Origin: Spirochaetales bacterium
GTDB lineage: Bacteria; Spirochaetota; Spirochaetia; UBA9216
NCBI GenBank assembly: GCA_003245835.1
Contig: QKCC01000213.1
Coordinates: forward strand, 1 to 52,077
Length of the DNA: 52,077 bases
Reading direction: 5' to 3'
Every line of letters begins with the position of its first letter. The stretch's first letter is position 1. The position numbers and the translations under genes were made by a program. Below, piece by piece: positions 41,823-49,707 of this stretch. Below the pieces are notes generated by a model. The model saw only the letters and a program-made list of their open reading frames with translations. It did not search any database and was not told the origin of the DNA.

Positions 41823-43211
41823 TTACCTTGTATATGAGGAATCGATATTAAGCTCCTTTCTGTATTTTGCTACAGTTCGTCTGGCAATATTGATTCCCTT
41901 CTGTTTCAGCAGATCAGAAATCTTCTGATCAGACAATTTCTTTTCGCCCTGGTATTCTTCGATAATCTCCTTCATAATTTCTTTCACTCCTCCCTTGGAG
42001 AAGTTGGTGCCGTCGACACCTGAGCCGGAAACGGAATTGGAGAAAAAATACTTTAACGGTAAAATTCCCCATTCCGTCTGTATATATTTTGCATTGGAAA
42101 TTCTGGAAACAGTTGTTTCATGGACTGAAACGGTTTCAGCGATGTCTTTCAAAGTAAGCGGCGCAAGAAACTTCGGCCCCTTCAGGAAAAAATTGCGCTG
42201 AAAGTCGACGATAGCGGAAGATATTTTCAGCAGGGTCTCATTCCGCTGATGTACGCTTCTGATAAACCACCGTGCTTCCTGAATATTGGCGCGTACAAAC
42301 TGGTTTGCATCCTTGTGTTCGCTGCTTTTATCTCTGCTGAGTTCCTGAAAATAGCTGTTCAGCCCGAGTACCGGAATCTCTTCGTCATTCAGAATAATTA
42401 CGAATTCCCCGTCCTTCTGCTGAACCATAAGGTCAGGAATTACATATTTGACCTCGTCGGATGAAAATTCCCTTCCCGGAAACGGGTTGAAATGCTTCAG
42501 GTATGATACCAGGCCCTCAAGTTCTACTTCATCGATTTTCATCGCTTTACAGATTTCTTTTATCCTGTTTTTCTCAAGATTATCCATATGACCGGAGACC
42601 AGTTCTGAGAGCTTCTCAGGGGCATCCGGATCAAGGGCTATCTGTACAAGAAGAGATTCCGTATATCCTTTGGTGCAGGTTCCCACCGGGTCGAGCAGCT
42701 GAATAAGATTTATCATCTTTTTCAGGGTGTCGTTTTCCCCCGGATTGATTAATTTTTCAGGGGCTTCAATATGAAAACCGTTTTTGTCCAGGTTCTGAAT
42801 CAGCAGTTCGCCGATCTCGCGTTCCCTGTCGGAAATACGCTGTACCGCCAGCTGCCAGAGCAGGTTGTCCTGAAGTGATTCCGGTCTGCTTAGCGTGCCT
42901 TCAATGAATTTCTGCTTTGAATCGGAAGCCTCGGTATCAACTCTTCCGGATGTTACCGAAAAACCCGGATCCGAGCTGTTTTCAAAGTATTCAAATTCAT
43001 CATTTTTGGTTATTTGTGCGCCTTCAGCCTCTTCGAGCGATACTGTAGGTTTTTCTGATACGATTTCAAGCGCCGGGTTCTTTTCCAGTTCCTCCTGGAT
43101 TCTCGTATTCAGTTCAGTAATGGGTAAGGCCATCAACTGTATCGACTGATACATCTGCGGGCTTAATTTTAATCTCTGCTCCTGTATTATTACAGGCTTT
43201 TGATACTGCAA
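41823..43211 (-). CDS. rpoN: RNA polymerase sigma-54 factor
   Basis: 462 aa with all regions: the glutamine-rich activator-interacting region I (EQRLKLSPQMYQSIQLMALPI), an acidic region II, the core-binding domain, the helix-turn-helix (SVHETTVSRISNAKYIQTEWGI) and the RpoN box (ARRTVAKYRKEL) near the end. The start is TTG at 43211 after GGAGG. Its activator NtrX is encoded six genes downstream in the same cluster. Confidence 0.97.
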   Translation of the reverse strand: MQYQKPVIIQEQRLKLSPQMYQSIQLMALPITELNTRIQEELEKNPALEIVSEKPTVSLEEAEGAQITKNDEFEYFENSSDPGFSVTSGRVDTEASDSKQKFIEGTLSRPESLQDNLLWQLAVQRISDREREIGELLIQNLDKNGFHIEAPEKLINPGENDTLKKMINLIQLLDPVGTCTKGYTESLLVQIALDPDAPEKLSELVSGHMDNLEKNRIKEICKAMKIDEVELEGLVSYLKHFNPFPGREFSSDEVKYVIPDLMVQQKDGEFVIILNDEEIPVLGLNSYFQELSRDKSSEHKDANQFVRANIQEARWFIRSVHQRNETLLKISSAIVDFQRNFFLKGPKFLAPLTLKDIAETVSVHETTVSRISNAKYIQTEWGILPLKYFFSNSVSGSGVDGTNFSKGGVKEIMKEIIEEYQGEKKLSDQKISDLLKQKGINIARRTVAKYRKELNIDSSYTR

Positions 43212-43254
43212 CCGAACCTCCGAAGTTGTAAAAAACTAGTAAGCATCTACTATT

Positions 43255-43283
43255 AATATGGTTTAGCGGGCTTCATTTGTCAA
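43255..43283 (-). promoter_or_regulatory. Promoter of the rpoN cluster
   Basis: On the minus strand a perfect TTGACA (43283-43278), 17 bases, and CATATT (43260-43255), in the ~190-base gap between lptB and rpoN. Upstream in the gap a short AAGG/CCTT hairpin followed by T residues could end part of the lpt transcripts. Confidence 0.6.
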
Positions 43284-43403
43284 GGAAGATCGAAAGATAA
43301 GGGGAGGTGGGCTGAGAGCGGGGAGAAGCTGCATAGAATATTTTTATATAGAAAAAAGGTATCAGCCTTACCGATTGACACCGGGTTTCTCAGCGCTGCA
43401 GTC

Positions 43404-44162
43404 CTACATCCGGAAGTCTTCGCCGAGGTAGATCTTCCTGGCGGTTTCATTATTAAGCAGCTCGTCATGGCTGCCCGAAACAAGGATCTCTCCGAGGTTG
43501 ATTATGTTTGCACGATGGGTAATTTCGAGGGTGTCGCGGACGTTGTGGTCGGTTATCAGTATGCCGATTCCCATATCGGACAGATTTCTGATTATTCGTT
43601 TTATTTCATATACGGCAATCGGGTCAATACCGGCAAATGGTTCGTCAAGAAGCAGGAATCCGGGTTCAATTGCAAGGGCCCTGGCAATTTCAGTACGTCT
43701 GCGTTCGCCGCCTGAAAGGGTAAAGGCTTTCTGCTTTCGAATGTGTCCGATGCCGAGCTGGTCGATCAGCATATCAAGCCGTTCCCGCTTTTCGGTTTTG
43801 CTTATATCATTCCTGGTTTCAAGGATCGACCATATGTTGTCTTCGACCGAAAGTTTTCTGAAAACAGACGCTTCCTGGGGCAGGTAGGAGATTCCTATCC
43901 GCGCCCTCTTGTACATCGGAAAGTGAGTAATATCGTGTTCATCGAGGAGTATCTTGCCCGAGGTGGCCTTGATAAAGCCGACAACCATATAAAAAACAGT
44001 TGTTTTTCCGGCGCCGTTCGGCCCAAGGAGTCCGACAATCTCGCCTTTTTTCATCGAAAAGCTTACATCAAGAACGGCTGTTTTTTTGCCGAATGTCTTT
44101 TTAAGCCCCTCTACCCGCAGGGTAGATTCATTCTTTTTCTGATGTGATTGATCCGCTGACAT
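43404..44162 (-). CDS. lptB: LPS export ABC transporter ATP-binding protein
   Basis: Cytoplasmic ATPase of the LptB2FG lipopolysaccharide exporter. 252 aa, with Walker [15 protein letters not shown]-loop [13 protein letters not shown], signature [15 protein letters not shown], Walker [16 protein letters not shown] and switch histidine TDHNVRDTL. The start overlaps lptA by ~35 bases; GGAAGGA precedes the ATG. The lptFG membrane subunits are not in the window. Confidence 0.96.
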   Translation of the reverse strand: MSADQSHQKKNESTLRVEGLKKTFGKKTAVLDVSFSMKKGEIVGLLGPNGAGKTTVFYMVVGFIKATSGKILLDEHDITHFPMYKRARIGISYLPQEASVFRKLSVEDNIWSILETRNDISKTEKRERLDMLIDQLGIGHIRKQKAFTLSGGERRRTEIARALAIEPGFLLLDEPFAGIDPIAVYEIKRIIRNLSDMGIGILITDHNVRDTLEITHRANIINLGEILVSGSHDELLNNETARKIYLGEDFRM

Positions 44163-44799
44163 TTCCTTCCAGTTTTATTTCATCGGTGTCGAGATTGATT
44201 ATAATTCTTGAAGCCTCATAATTATCTCCCTTCCAGTATACACGCGGCAGGCCGGTGAGCTCAAGGGTATTGTTTTTTCGGTCGTAACCCGCGTATTCGG
44301 ATCTGCAGGACATGATTTCTTCATCTGAGACCTTCAGAATTCTGACGCCTATCTGCAGAACCGTGTACTGGTCATCGCTCTTTTCTTCGATAAAACCGCT
44401 CTTTGCAATCAGCTCGTTTTTACGGTCTTCAAGTTCCGAATAACCTTCGACAATAATCACCTCAGTGACCCGGTTGTAGCGAAGGTTTTCGCAGGTCAGA
44501 GTTGTATCGTTTTCCGAATCTATAACAGTAATATTTCCGGAACAGACCGCTATATCAAAATCCTTTCCATATATATCGATCCGATCAGCCCTTATCTCAC
44601 GATTGTCGGTGATGATAACGGCATTGCCCTCAAGAACGGTATGTTCCTTTCCTTTTGCAAGTACCGCTTCTGTTCTGTTTGCTGAAAATGAAAATGACTT
44701 GCTGTCTTTTTTTTCCTGCTGCTGCACTTCCTGAGAAAAAAGCAGGTTTGCCGTGAAAAAAAGTAATATTGAAAATATCAGTAAGCCGGGTTTATTCAT
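44128..44799 (-). CDS. lptA: LptA/OstA-like periplasmic protein
   Basis: Beta-jellyroll bridge protein of LPS transport. From the ATG at 44799 it is about 223 aa with a signal peptide ([18 protein letters not shown]), then OstA-type repeats ([26 protein letters not shown], then [10 protein letters not shown]) and a C-terminal [23 protein letters not shown]. The track start at 44901 precedes the signal peptide by 34 atypical residues. It overlaps lptC by eight bases. Symbol assigned by context and fold. Confidence 0.85.
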   Translation of the reverse strand: MNKPGLLIFSILLFFTANLLFSQEVQQQEKKDSKSFSFSANRTEAVLAKGKEHTVLEGNAVIITDNREIRADRIDIYGKDFDIAVCSGNITVIDSENDTTLTCENLRYNRVTEVIIVEGYSELEDRKNELIAKSGFIEEKSDDQYTVLQIGVRILKVSDEEIMSCRSEYAGYDRKNNTLELTGLPRVYWKGDNYEASRIIINLDTDEIKLEGNVSGSITSEKE

Positions 44800-45352
44800 T
44801 CTGCCACTTTCCGGAAACCTGGCTTTCGAAGCGGATTGATTTGGTAGTACTGTCGGCGGAAAATCCCTTTCCGGATATTTTTGAACCGTCCTTCTCGACA
44901 ATTCTGACTGTATCGTCGGGTTTGCCGGTCAGCGTTGATTCCTCGTTGTTCCAGAACAGGTATTCACCGGTCAGGGATGCTTCTTCACGGTCCGAATAGA
45001 AATCAAGGTTTCCCCATAGCTCAACGCTCTCGGTTTCATTGAACATTTTTGCGTTGTCTGCCTTTCCGTCCGTTACGACATGGCCTTCCTTATCGTATTC
45101 CTGAAAATGTACGGTTTTAAAAACAGTCTCTTTCCTTTTTCCGTACGACATCGATTCTTCAGCCTCAATAAAAAAGGTCGGAACTGTGTCTTTTACCATT
45201 ACCTGCGAAAAATTCCGGAGAATCGTTTCGGGAACTTCTTCATCCAAATCTTCGGCTATCATAGAGGCTTCATAGTCAAAACGGCAGCCCGACAGGGAGG
45301 CAATCGCCAGCACAAATGCTGTTGCTGTAAGAATGTAAATGATTCTGCGCAT
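44792..45352 (-). CDS. lptC: LptC-like LPS export lipoprotein
   Basis: About 186 aa from the ATG at 45352 (MRRIIYILTATAF), with a hydrophobic leader ending in a lipobox (SLSGC), then an LptC/YrbK-type beta fold (NFSQVMVKDTVPTFFIEAEES, GHVVTDGKADNAK, ESTLTGKPDDTVRI). LptC normally has a membrane anchor; here it looks like a lipoprotein. The track start at 45490 reads through the promoter region of cheR. First gene of the leftward lpt set. Confidence 0.82.
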   Translation of the reverse strand: MRRIIYILTATAFVLAIASLSGCRFDYEASMIAEDLDEEVPETILRNFSQVMVKDTVPTFFIEAEESMSYGKRKETVFKTVHFQEYDKEGHVVTDGKADNAKMFNETESVELWGNLDFYSDREEASLTGEYLFWNNEESTLTGKPDDTVRIVEKDGSKISGKGFSADSTTKSIRFESQVSGKWQNE

Positions 45353-45403
45353 TACTTTTATTATCGAAGAAATGTAAGAAAAAATCAATGATCCTAAAAT
45401 AAG

Positions 45404-45432
45404 TTGACAAGGATATCGCACAACACTAAACT
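45404..45432 (+). promoter_or_regulatory. Probable promoter of cheR-cheB
   Basis: TTGACA, 17 bases and TAAACT lie about 27 bases before the cheR ATG. I see no sigma-28-type flagellar promoter here. Confidence 0.5.
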
Positions 45433-45458
45433 TAATATACAAACGAAAAGGGAACGCA

Positions 45459-46280
45459 ATGACGCGCTTTTTAAACGAAAAAGATTTCAACGATTTTAAG
45501 ACAATGATATATGATGCCAGCGGAATCTATTTTTCGGATTCCAATGCGACAATTCTTGAAAGCAGGCTGAAAGACCGGCTCCGCAAGATGAATCTCGACT
45601 CGCCGGCGGAATATTACAGATATATAAAGCAGAATGAGGGGGAACTCAAGGTCCTTCTTGATTCTGTAACTACAAATTTGACCAGATTTTTCAGGAATAC
45701 TGCTCATTTTCAGACCTTTGAAAACCATGTAATTCCTGATCTTGTTGATTATAAGCGCAAAAAAGGCAATAGAACAATTAAGCTCTGGAGTGCCGGCTGT
45801 TCAACCGGCGAGGAACCCTATTCTCTCGCGATGGTTATGAAGGATCTTCTTCCTGCCGACATCAAATGTGAGATTACCGCCTCCGATCTGAGCCTGCAGT
45901 CGCTGATGACGGCGAAAGAAGGTTTCTATGCCGACAGCAGAATGAACGGGGTCCCTGAAAAATACCTGAGCAGGTACTTTGAAAAAAAAGACGGCGGCTA
46001 CAGGGTTATTGACGAAATCCGCAACAGCGTAAAATTTGACTATCATAACCTTAAGTACGACAGCGGGCAGAGCAACCTTGATATTGTGTTCTGCCGGAAT
46101 GTAATAATTTATTTTGACGAGGCAGCTCAGCAGGCTGTAATTGATAAATTCTGGAAATCCATGAATAATCATTCATTCCTTTTTATAGGACATTCCGAGT
46201 CGCTGTTCGGAATGAAAACAGAGTTTGAGTTTCTGAAAACAGACTGGGCCTGTCTTTACCGTAAATTCAGGGATTTTTAA
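45459..46280 (+). CDS. cheR: Chemotaxis protein methyltransferase CheR
   Basis: SAM-dependent glutamate methyltransferase of chemoreceptors. 273 aa: an N-terminal helical domain (FKTMIYDASGIYFSDSNATILESRL), TNLTRFFRN, the SAM loop LWSAGCSTGEEPYSLAMV near residue 110, DIVFCRNVIIYFD and FIGHSES at the C-terminus. AGGGAA precedes the ATG. Paired with cheB 25 bases downstream. Confidence 0.96.
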   Translation: MTRFLNEKDFNDFKTMIYDASGIYFSDSNATILESRLKDRLRKMNLDSPAEYYRYIKQNEGELKVLLDSVTTNLTRFFRNTAHFQTFENHVIPDLVDYKRKKGNRTIKLWSAGCSTGEEPYSLAMVMKDLLPADIKCEITASDLSLQSLMTAKEGFYADSRMNGVPEKYLSRYFEKKDGGYRVIDEIRNSVKFDYHNLKYDSGQSNLDIVFCRNVIIYFDEAAQQAVIDKFWKSMNNHSFLFIGHSESLFGMKTEFEFLKTDWACLYRKFRDF

Positions 46281-46305
46281 CACCTGCTGAAAACTGGAGG
46301 AATGT

Positions 46306-47448
46306 TTGGCCGGGAACGATATATCTGTACTTATATGTGACGACTCAGCCCTGATGAGAAACCTCATCGGGCGTATTATAGAGAATGCCGAGGGGCTGAC
46401 TCTTGCGGGTAAAGCCATGAACGGCAGGTTTGCCCTTGAGAAGCTGCCGAAGCTTAACCCGGACATAATGCTTCTTGATCTTGAAATGCCTGAAATGAAC
46501 GGGATTGAGTTCCTGAAAGAGCGGAAAAAGCGCGGAATTGAAATTCCGGTTGTGATCCTCTCTTCGGTTGCAAAGAAGGGCGCAGAAGTGACGATGGAGG
46601 CCCTGTCTCTCGGCGCTTCCGACTTTATTATGAAGCCTTCCGACACAAACACGCTCGACCTCGATGAAATTGCCGATTCAATCGTTAAAACACTGCTCGC
46701 ATACGGTAAAAAGCACAAGGGCCTGGAATGGAAGCCCGCAACAAACTTTCTCGAACCTCCGGTCCGAAAGGAAGTACCTGCCCGGAATACGGCATCAGTC
46801 CAGCCGGTTTTTGTCAGTGTCAAGAAGCCTGAATTCGCGGCACCGCTGAAGTCCCGGACAGAGACCGGCAAGGTTGAAATTGTTGTTATAGGCATATCAA
46901 CCGGCGGACCCAACGCGCTCCGCGAAGTATTCAAGGACATTGACGCCAATCTGAAGGTCCCCGTTCTTGTTGTGCAGCATATGCCGGCGGGCTTCACCGA
47001 GGAATTCGCCCGCAGTCTCGACCGGATCTGTCCGCTTGAGGTAAAAGAAGCCGCTGAAGGAGATCTGCTCAAGCCGGGCAGAATCCTGATAGCCCCGGGA
47101 AGTGCGCACCTGAAGGTTGAACGGAAACGCCTTGCGGTTATCGCGCGGCTCGAAGAGTCCGAACTGATGAACGGACACCGCCCATCGGCTGATGTTCTGT
47201 TCGCCTCGACCGCCGAAGCATACGGAGGCAACGCGCTTGCTGTAATTATGACCGGAATGGGCCGTGACGGCGCACGCGAAATCGGTACCCTGTATAACAA
47301 GGGCGCGGTAACTATCGGACAGGACGAGCCCAGCTGTATTGTCTACGGTATGCCGAAGGTTGCATACGACGCCGGCTACGTACAGTACCAGCTGCCGCTT
47401 AAAGACATTGCCGGAAAGATATCTTCGATCGTAAGGGAAAAAGCCTAA
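46306..47448 (+). CDS. cheB: Chemotaxis response regulator protein-glutamate methylesterase CheB
   Basis: 380 aa: the receiver domain has acidic VLICDDSALMRNL and phospho-Asp DIMLLDLEMPEMNG; a ~60-residue linker follows. The methylesterase domain has Ser in GISTGGPNALREVF, His in VVQHMPAGFTEEFA and Asp in VIMTGMGRDGA. The start is TTG at 46306 with GGAGG five bases upstream; an ATG at 46302 is out of frame. It removes receptor methyl groups opposite CheR. Confidence 0.96.
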   Translation: MAGNDISVLICDDSALMRNLIGRIIENAEGLTLAGKAMNGRFALEKLPKLNPDIMLLDLEMPEMNGIEFLKERKKRGIEIPVVILSSVAKKGAEVTMEALSLGASDFIMKPSDTNTLDLDEIADSIVKTLLAYGKKHKGLEWKPATNFLEPPVRKEVPARNTASVQPVFVSVKKPEFAAPLKSRTETGKVEIVVIGISTGGPNALREVFKDIDANLKVPVLVVQHMPAGFTEEFARSLDRICPLEVKEAAEGDLLKPGRILIAPGSAHLKVERKRLAVIARLEESELMNGHRPSADVLFASTAEAYGGNALAVIMTGMGRDGAREIGTLYNKGAVTIGQDEPSCIVYGMPKVAYDAGYVQYQLPLKDIAGKISSIVREKA

Positions 47449-47459
47449 CAGGCCTACAA

Positions 47460-47639
47460 TTCTCAATTTGACAATAATAGATAAAATTCTCAGCTTACAG
47501 GAACCGACACCATTTAAAATTGGTCGGAAGACTGCGAAGCAGCCTCGGCTGAGCCGGAGGCGAGGTGCAGAGACAACAAAAATTTTAAACGGCCCCGGCT
47601 CATACAAGCTGAACTTTACTAATGCAGTCAAATTGAGAA
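47460..47639. repeat. 180-base inverted-repeat (MITE-like) element
   Basis: The ends are perfect 13-base inverted repeats (TTCTCAATTTGAC and GTCAAATTGAGAA). The inverted symmetry continues imperfectly for about 60 bases on each side (TCAGCTT, CCG..., TTTAAAATT in both arms), and the centre has a GC-rich hairpin (GCCTC...GAGGC). No protein is convincingly encoded. It starts 12 bases after cheB and lies between convergent genes. No target-site duplication is clear. Most transition differences between the arms would be G-U pairs in a leftward transcript, so it could also act as a 3' RNA hairpin of the rseC unit. Confidence 0.65.
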
Positions 47640-47711
47640 CAGCAGATCTTATGGAAGCGGTATTTAGATTAAATAAAAATGTGGCAAAGAGTATTCCTTA
47701 AAAAATCGGGG

Positions 47712-47728
47712 TTGTAATCTCTTTACAA
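47712..47728 (-). terminator. AT-rich hairpin after rseC
   Basis: TTGTAA-tctct-TTACAA, a perfect six-base stem just beyond the rseC stop. There is no long T run on the leftward side, so its terminator function is weak. Confidence 0.3.
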
Positions 47729-47734
47729 TCGTTT

Positions 47735-48145
47735 TCAGGAAATTTTATTTATTATCTCAGGCAGCTTTTTTCTGTCCGTTTTTCTGTTCAGAAGAAAATT
47801 AATCCCGAAACCGGCTGCAATTCCCGCGAGCCCGAAAACTACCTGGATACCTTCCGCCGGGGCGGTCAGCACAAATCCGGCCGCAAAATAGAAAACAAAA
47901 AACAGAAGCAGCGGAAAGATCATCACCATAAAGGCTGATGCAATCGTCTTGCCGGTCGGCAGCAGAACCTCAACCCTGCTGCCGGGCTCGAGGTCGAGGT
48001 TTTGGGAATTCCAGGCTTCGAAGGTCTTGTCTTTTACTCCGCCGCAGACTCCGCTTGCAGCACAGTTCTGACAGCCCGCGCTGTCGCCGCAGGCAAGTGT
48101 TATGATATCTTTATCAATCTTGATCACCAGTGCTTTCTCCAGCAT
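47735..48145 (-). CDS. RseC/MucC family (SoxR-reducing system) membrane protein
   Basis: About 136 aa. The N-terminal ~60 residues carry a Cys-rich signature (CGDSAGCQNCAASGVCGG), followed by two membrane segments (AFMVMIFPLLLFFVFYFAAGFVL and IQVVFGLAGIAAGFGINFLL). Family members are linked to RseC regulation and RnfABCDGE/SoxR reduction; the exact role here is unknown. Start at ATG 48145 (MLEKALVI), preceded by GAGGAGG; the track start at 48214 reads inside ymdB. It overlaps ymdB by 32 bases. Confidence 0.85.
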   Translation of the reverse strand: MLEKALVIKIDKDIITLACGDSAGCQNCAASGVCGGVKDKTFEAWNSQNLDLEPGSRVEVLLPTGKTIASAFMVMIFPLLLFFVFYFAAGFVLTAPAEGIQVVFGLAGIAAGFGINFLLNRKTDRKKLPEIINKIS

Positions 48146-48956
48146 CAGGGACCTCCTCGCATTCTTTTCGGATCCGGCGAATCGAGACGGCCCTGCCGTC
48201 CTCGCCGAACTCAATGATTACACCCTGCAGTTCGGGTTTTTTCCACGCATCGCGTGAGCGTTCCGGAACCTGGGTCAAAAATTTTTCTATCTCTATCTCG
48301 GGGTCAAGTCCGCCGACTGATTCCATGCTGCCTGTTCTGCCCGTGTCGCATATTACCGCCGTTCCACCCGGAAGAATTTGTTCATCGGCCGAAATAGCCT
48401 TTGTGTGGCTTCCAACAACTGCCGAAACGTGCCCGTCCATCAGTCTGAACATCGTATATTTTTCCGCGGTAGTCGCGGCATGAAAATCCATAATTACAAT
48501 ATCAGCATCGGCCTTCAGTTTTTCAGCGATGTCCGGTGCATAGGTGAAGGGGTTGCTCAGGTGAGTTCTTGGAAAACCTGACTGTCCAAGCATTGTGAAT
48601 ACGCCGATCTTTTTTTCACCGCATTCATAAACTCTCCACCCCCGGCCCGGGTTCCCCGGCGGGTAGTTTGCCGGACGCAGAAGATATGGAGCCTTTACAA
48701 TATGGTCGACAATATCTTTTTTATAGTAGCCTTTTTCACCAAGTGTCTGGCAGTCGATGCCGAGTTTGCGCATATAAACCGAGTGGTTTTTTCCGAGGCC
48801 GAAGCCGCCGGTTACACCCTCGGTGTTGGCGATTACAAAATCGATCTTTTCTTCCTCTTTGATTACCGGAAGAAGCTTTTTAATACAGTATACGCCGGTC
48901 TTTCCGACGACCTCTCCAATGCACAGCACCCTTGTGCCTGCTGCTGATGTACTCAT
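48114..48956 (-). CDS. ymdB: YmdB/TIGR00282 family metallophosphoesterase
   Basis: Around 280 aa. Dinuclear metal phosphoesterase motifs: RVLCIGEVVGKTG, FVIANTEGVTGG, VIMDFHAATTAEKYTMF and AVVGSHTKAISADEQILPGGTAVICDTG. Related Bacillus YmdB hydrolyses 2',3'-cyclic nucleotides and affects RNA turnover and biofilm formation. The aspartate of the usual GDVVG reads GEVVG here. Start at ATG 48956, with 48962 as alternative. Co-transcribed with rseC. Confidence 0.9.
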   Translation of the reverse strand: MSTSAAGTRVLCIGEVVGKTGVYCIKKLLPVIKEEEKIDFVIANTEGVTGGFGLGKNHSVYMRKLGIDCQTLGEKGYYKKDIVDHIVKAPYLLRPANYPPGNPGRGWRVYECGEKKIGVFTMLGQSGFPRTHLSNPFTYAPDIAEKLKADADIVIMDFHAATTAEKYTMFRLMDGHVSAVVGSHTKAISADEQILPGGTAVICDTGRTGSMESVGGLDPEIEIEKFLTQVPERSRDAWKKPELQGVIIEFGEDGRAVSIRRIRKECEEVPDAGESTGDQD

Positions 48957-49033
48957 ACCCATAAGATACAGTAAACACCGCGAAAAGAAAAGCGCAGACA
49001 CCTGTCCTCAAGTCTTTTTAGGGCGTCTCCGCC

Positions 49034-49170
49034 GGAACCTCCGGCCCCGGCGGCCGGACTTTGCGGGGGTTCCGCAGCAATATAGTTAGCATGCTAACTA
49101 TATTGCTGCCGTTAACCGGCTTTTGCCGGTTCCGCCCCTCCAATTCCTGACGCGGGCGCCCTGCCGGGCG
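49034..49170. other. Hairpin-rich non-coding spacer
   Basis: Between ymdB and tRNA-Leu I see no gene, but a chain of inverted repeats. GGAACC (49034) pairs with GGTTCC (49067-49072) around a CCGG/CCGG inner stem. Then come the 36-base palindrome listed below, AACCGGC-tttt-GCCGGTT (49114-49131) and CGCCC-tgcc-GGGCG (49157-49170). The pattern resembles a composite extragenic palindromic repeat. Confidence 0.6.
49074..49109. repeat. Perfect 36-base palindrome
   Basis: Arms of 18 bases (GCAGCAATATAGTTAGCA and its exact reverse complement) with no loop, centred at 49091/49092. It could extrude as a cruciform or bind a dimeric protein. The core GTTAGCATGCTAAC resembles the dyads near feoA and hisA only loosely. 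Confidence 0.85.
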
Positions 49171-49253
49171 TTTGAAGTTCTGCTTCGCAAAACATTATTA
49201 AGGACAATAATTCCGGCCCCAAATTCATATTGCAGCCGTATAAATTTTTCATA

Positions 49254-49282
49254 TTGACAAGCGGCGATCACTTGGGTAATAT
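49254..49282 (+). promoter_or_regulatory. Promoter of tRNA-Leu
   Basis: TTGACA (49254-49259), a 17-base spacer and TAATAT (49277-49282). This gives a start about 6 bases before the mature tRNA. Confidence 0.8.
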
Positions 49283-49294
49283 AAGCCCCACAGT

Positions 49295-49378
49295 GCCCAG
49301 GTGGTGAAATTGGTAGACACGCTAGGTTCAGGGTCTAGTGTCCGTGCGGATGTGCTGGTTCGAGTCCAGTTCTGGGCA
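49295..49378 (+). tRNA. tRNA-Leu (anticodon CAG)
   Basis: Class II tRNA with a long variable arm (GTGTCCGTGCGGATGTG). Acceptor stem GCCCAGG pairs with TCTGGGC, with one G-U pair. The anticodon arm is CTAGG-TTCAGGG-TCTAG, the T arm CTGGTTCGAGTCCAG, and the discriminator is A. No CCA is encoded. It decodes CUG. Confidence 0.95.
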
Positions 49379-49381
49379 AAT

Positions 49382-49412
49382 AAGACGATTTCTAAGGAAG
49401 TCGTCTTTTTTT
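49382..49412 (+). terminator. Intrinsic terminator of tRNA-Leu
   Basis: AAGACGA/TCGTCTT stem with an inner TTC/GAA pairing, followed by a seven-base T run, starting a few bases after the tRNA. Confidence 0.9.
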
Positions 49413-49649
49413 ATTTTGGCTACTTTGGGGTACTGACGCCAGTATTGACGCCAATTGAAATGTGATTGCTTGTTTAGAATGTGGAAAAGTTGCATCATTA
49501 CAGTGCTCTTATATTAGGTAATCTTTAATTCGGTTATAAAGGATTTCGCCATTGCCGCTTCCTTCATCATGGGTAGATAGGCATAAGAAGTTGATTCTAT
49601 CATCTTTAAGTTTTTGAAAAACGATCCCGTGCTATGGCTTTTTACACTT
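49413..49649. other. Decayed non-coding stretch after tRNA-Leu
   Basis: No intact gene. Two copies of TGACGCCA lie 12 bases apart (49434-49441 and 49446-49453). On the minus strand a ~36-codon open stretch (INFLCLSTHDEGSGNGEIL) ends near 49515 and looks like the end of a lost coding sequence. Lower G+C than the rest of the window. Confidence 0.35.
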
Positions 49650-49707
49650 TCAGGCGCTTGAACGGTAATAATGGTGATGCAAGCCCGTGGTATAGTTTTT
49701 TCAACTT
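49650..49707 (-). pseudogene. Duplicated 3' end of the same transposase
   Basis: The minus strand encodes GLHHHYYRSSA and stop at 49650-49652, followed by the same ~20 bases that follow the other transposase tail (TGAAAGT..AAAAA, CACGGG). It is therefore a second, diverged copy of the transposase terminus and its flank, in direct tandem with the one ending at 49708. Confidence 0.6.

Noticed and set aside
46173-47300. 375-aa leftward ORF antisense to cheB
   Set aside because: Long only because of codon bias; Ser/Arg-rich low-complexity translation, while cheB has all catalytic motifs.
47468-47701. 77-aa rightward ORF after cheB
   Set aside because: It lies almost wholly inside the inverted-repeat element, has no ribosome site and its sequence looks non-proteinaceous.
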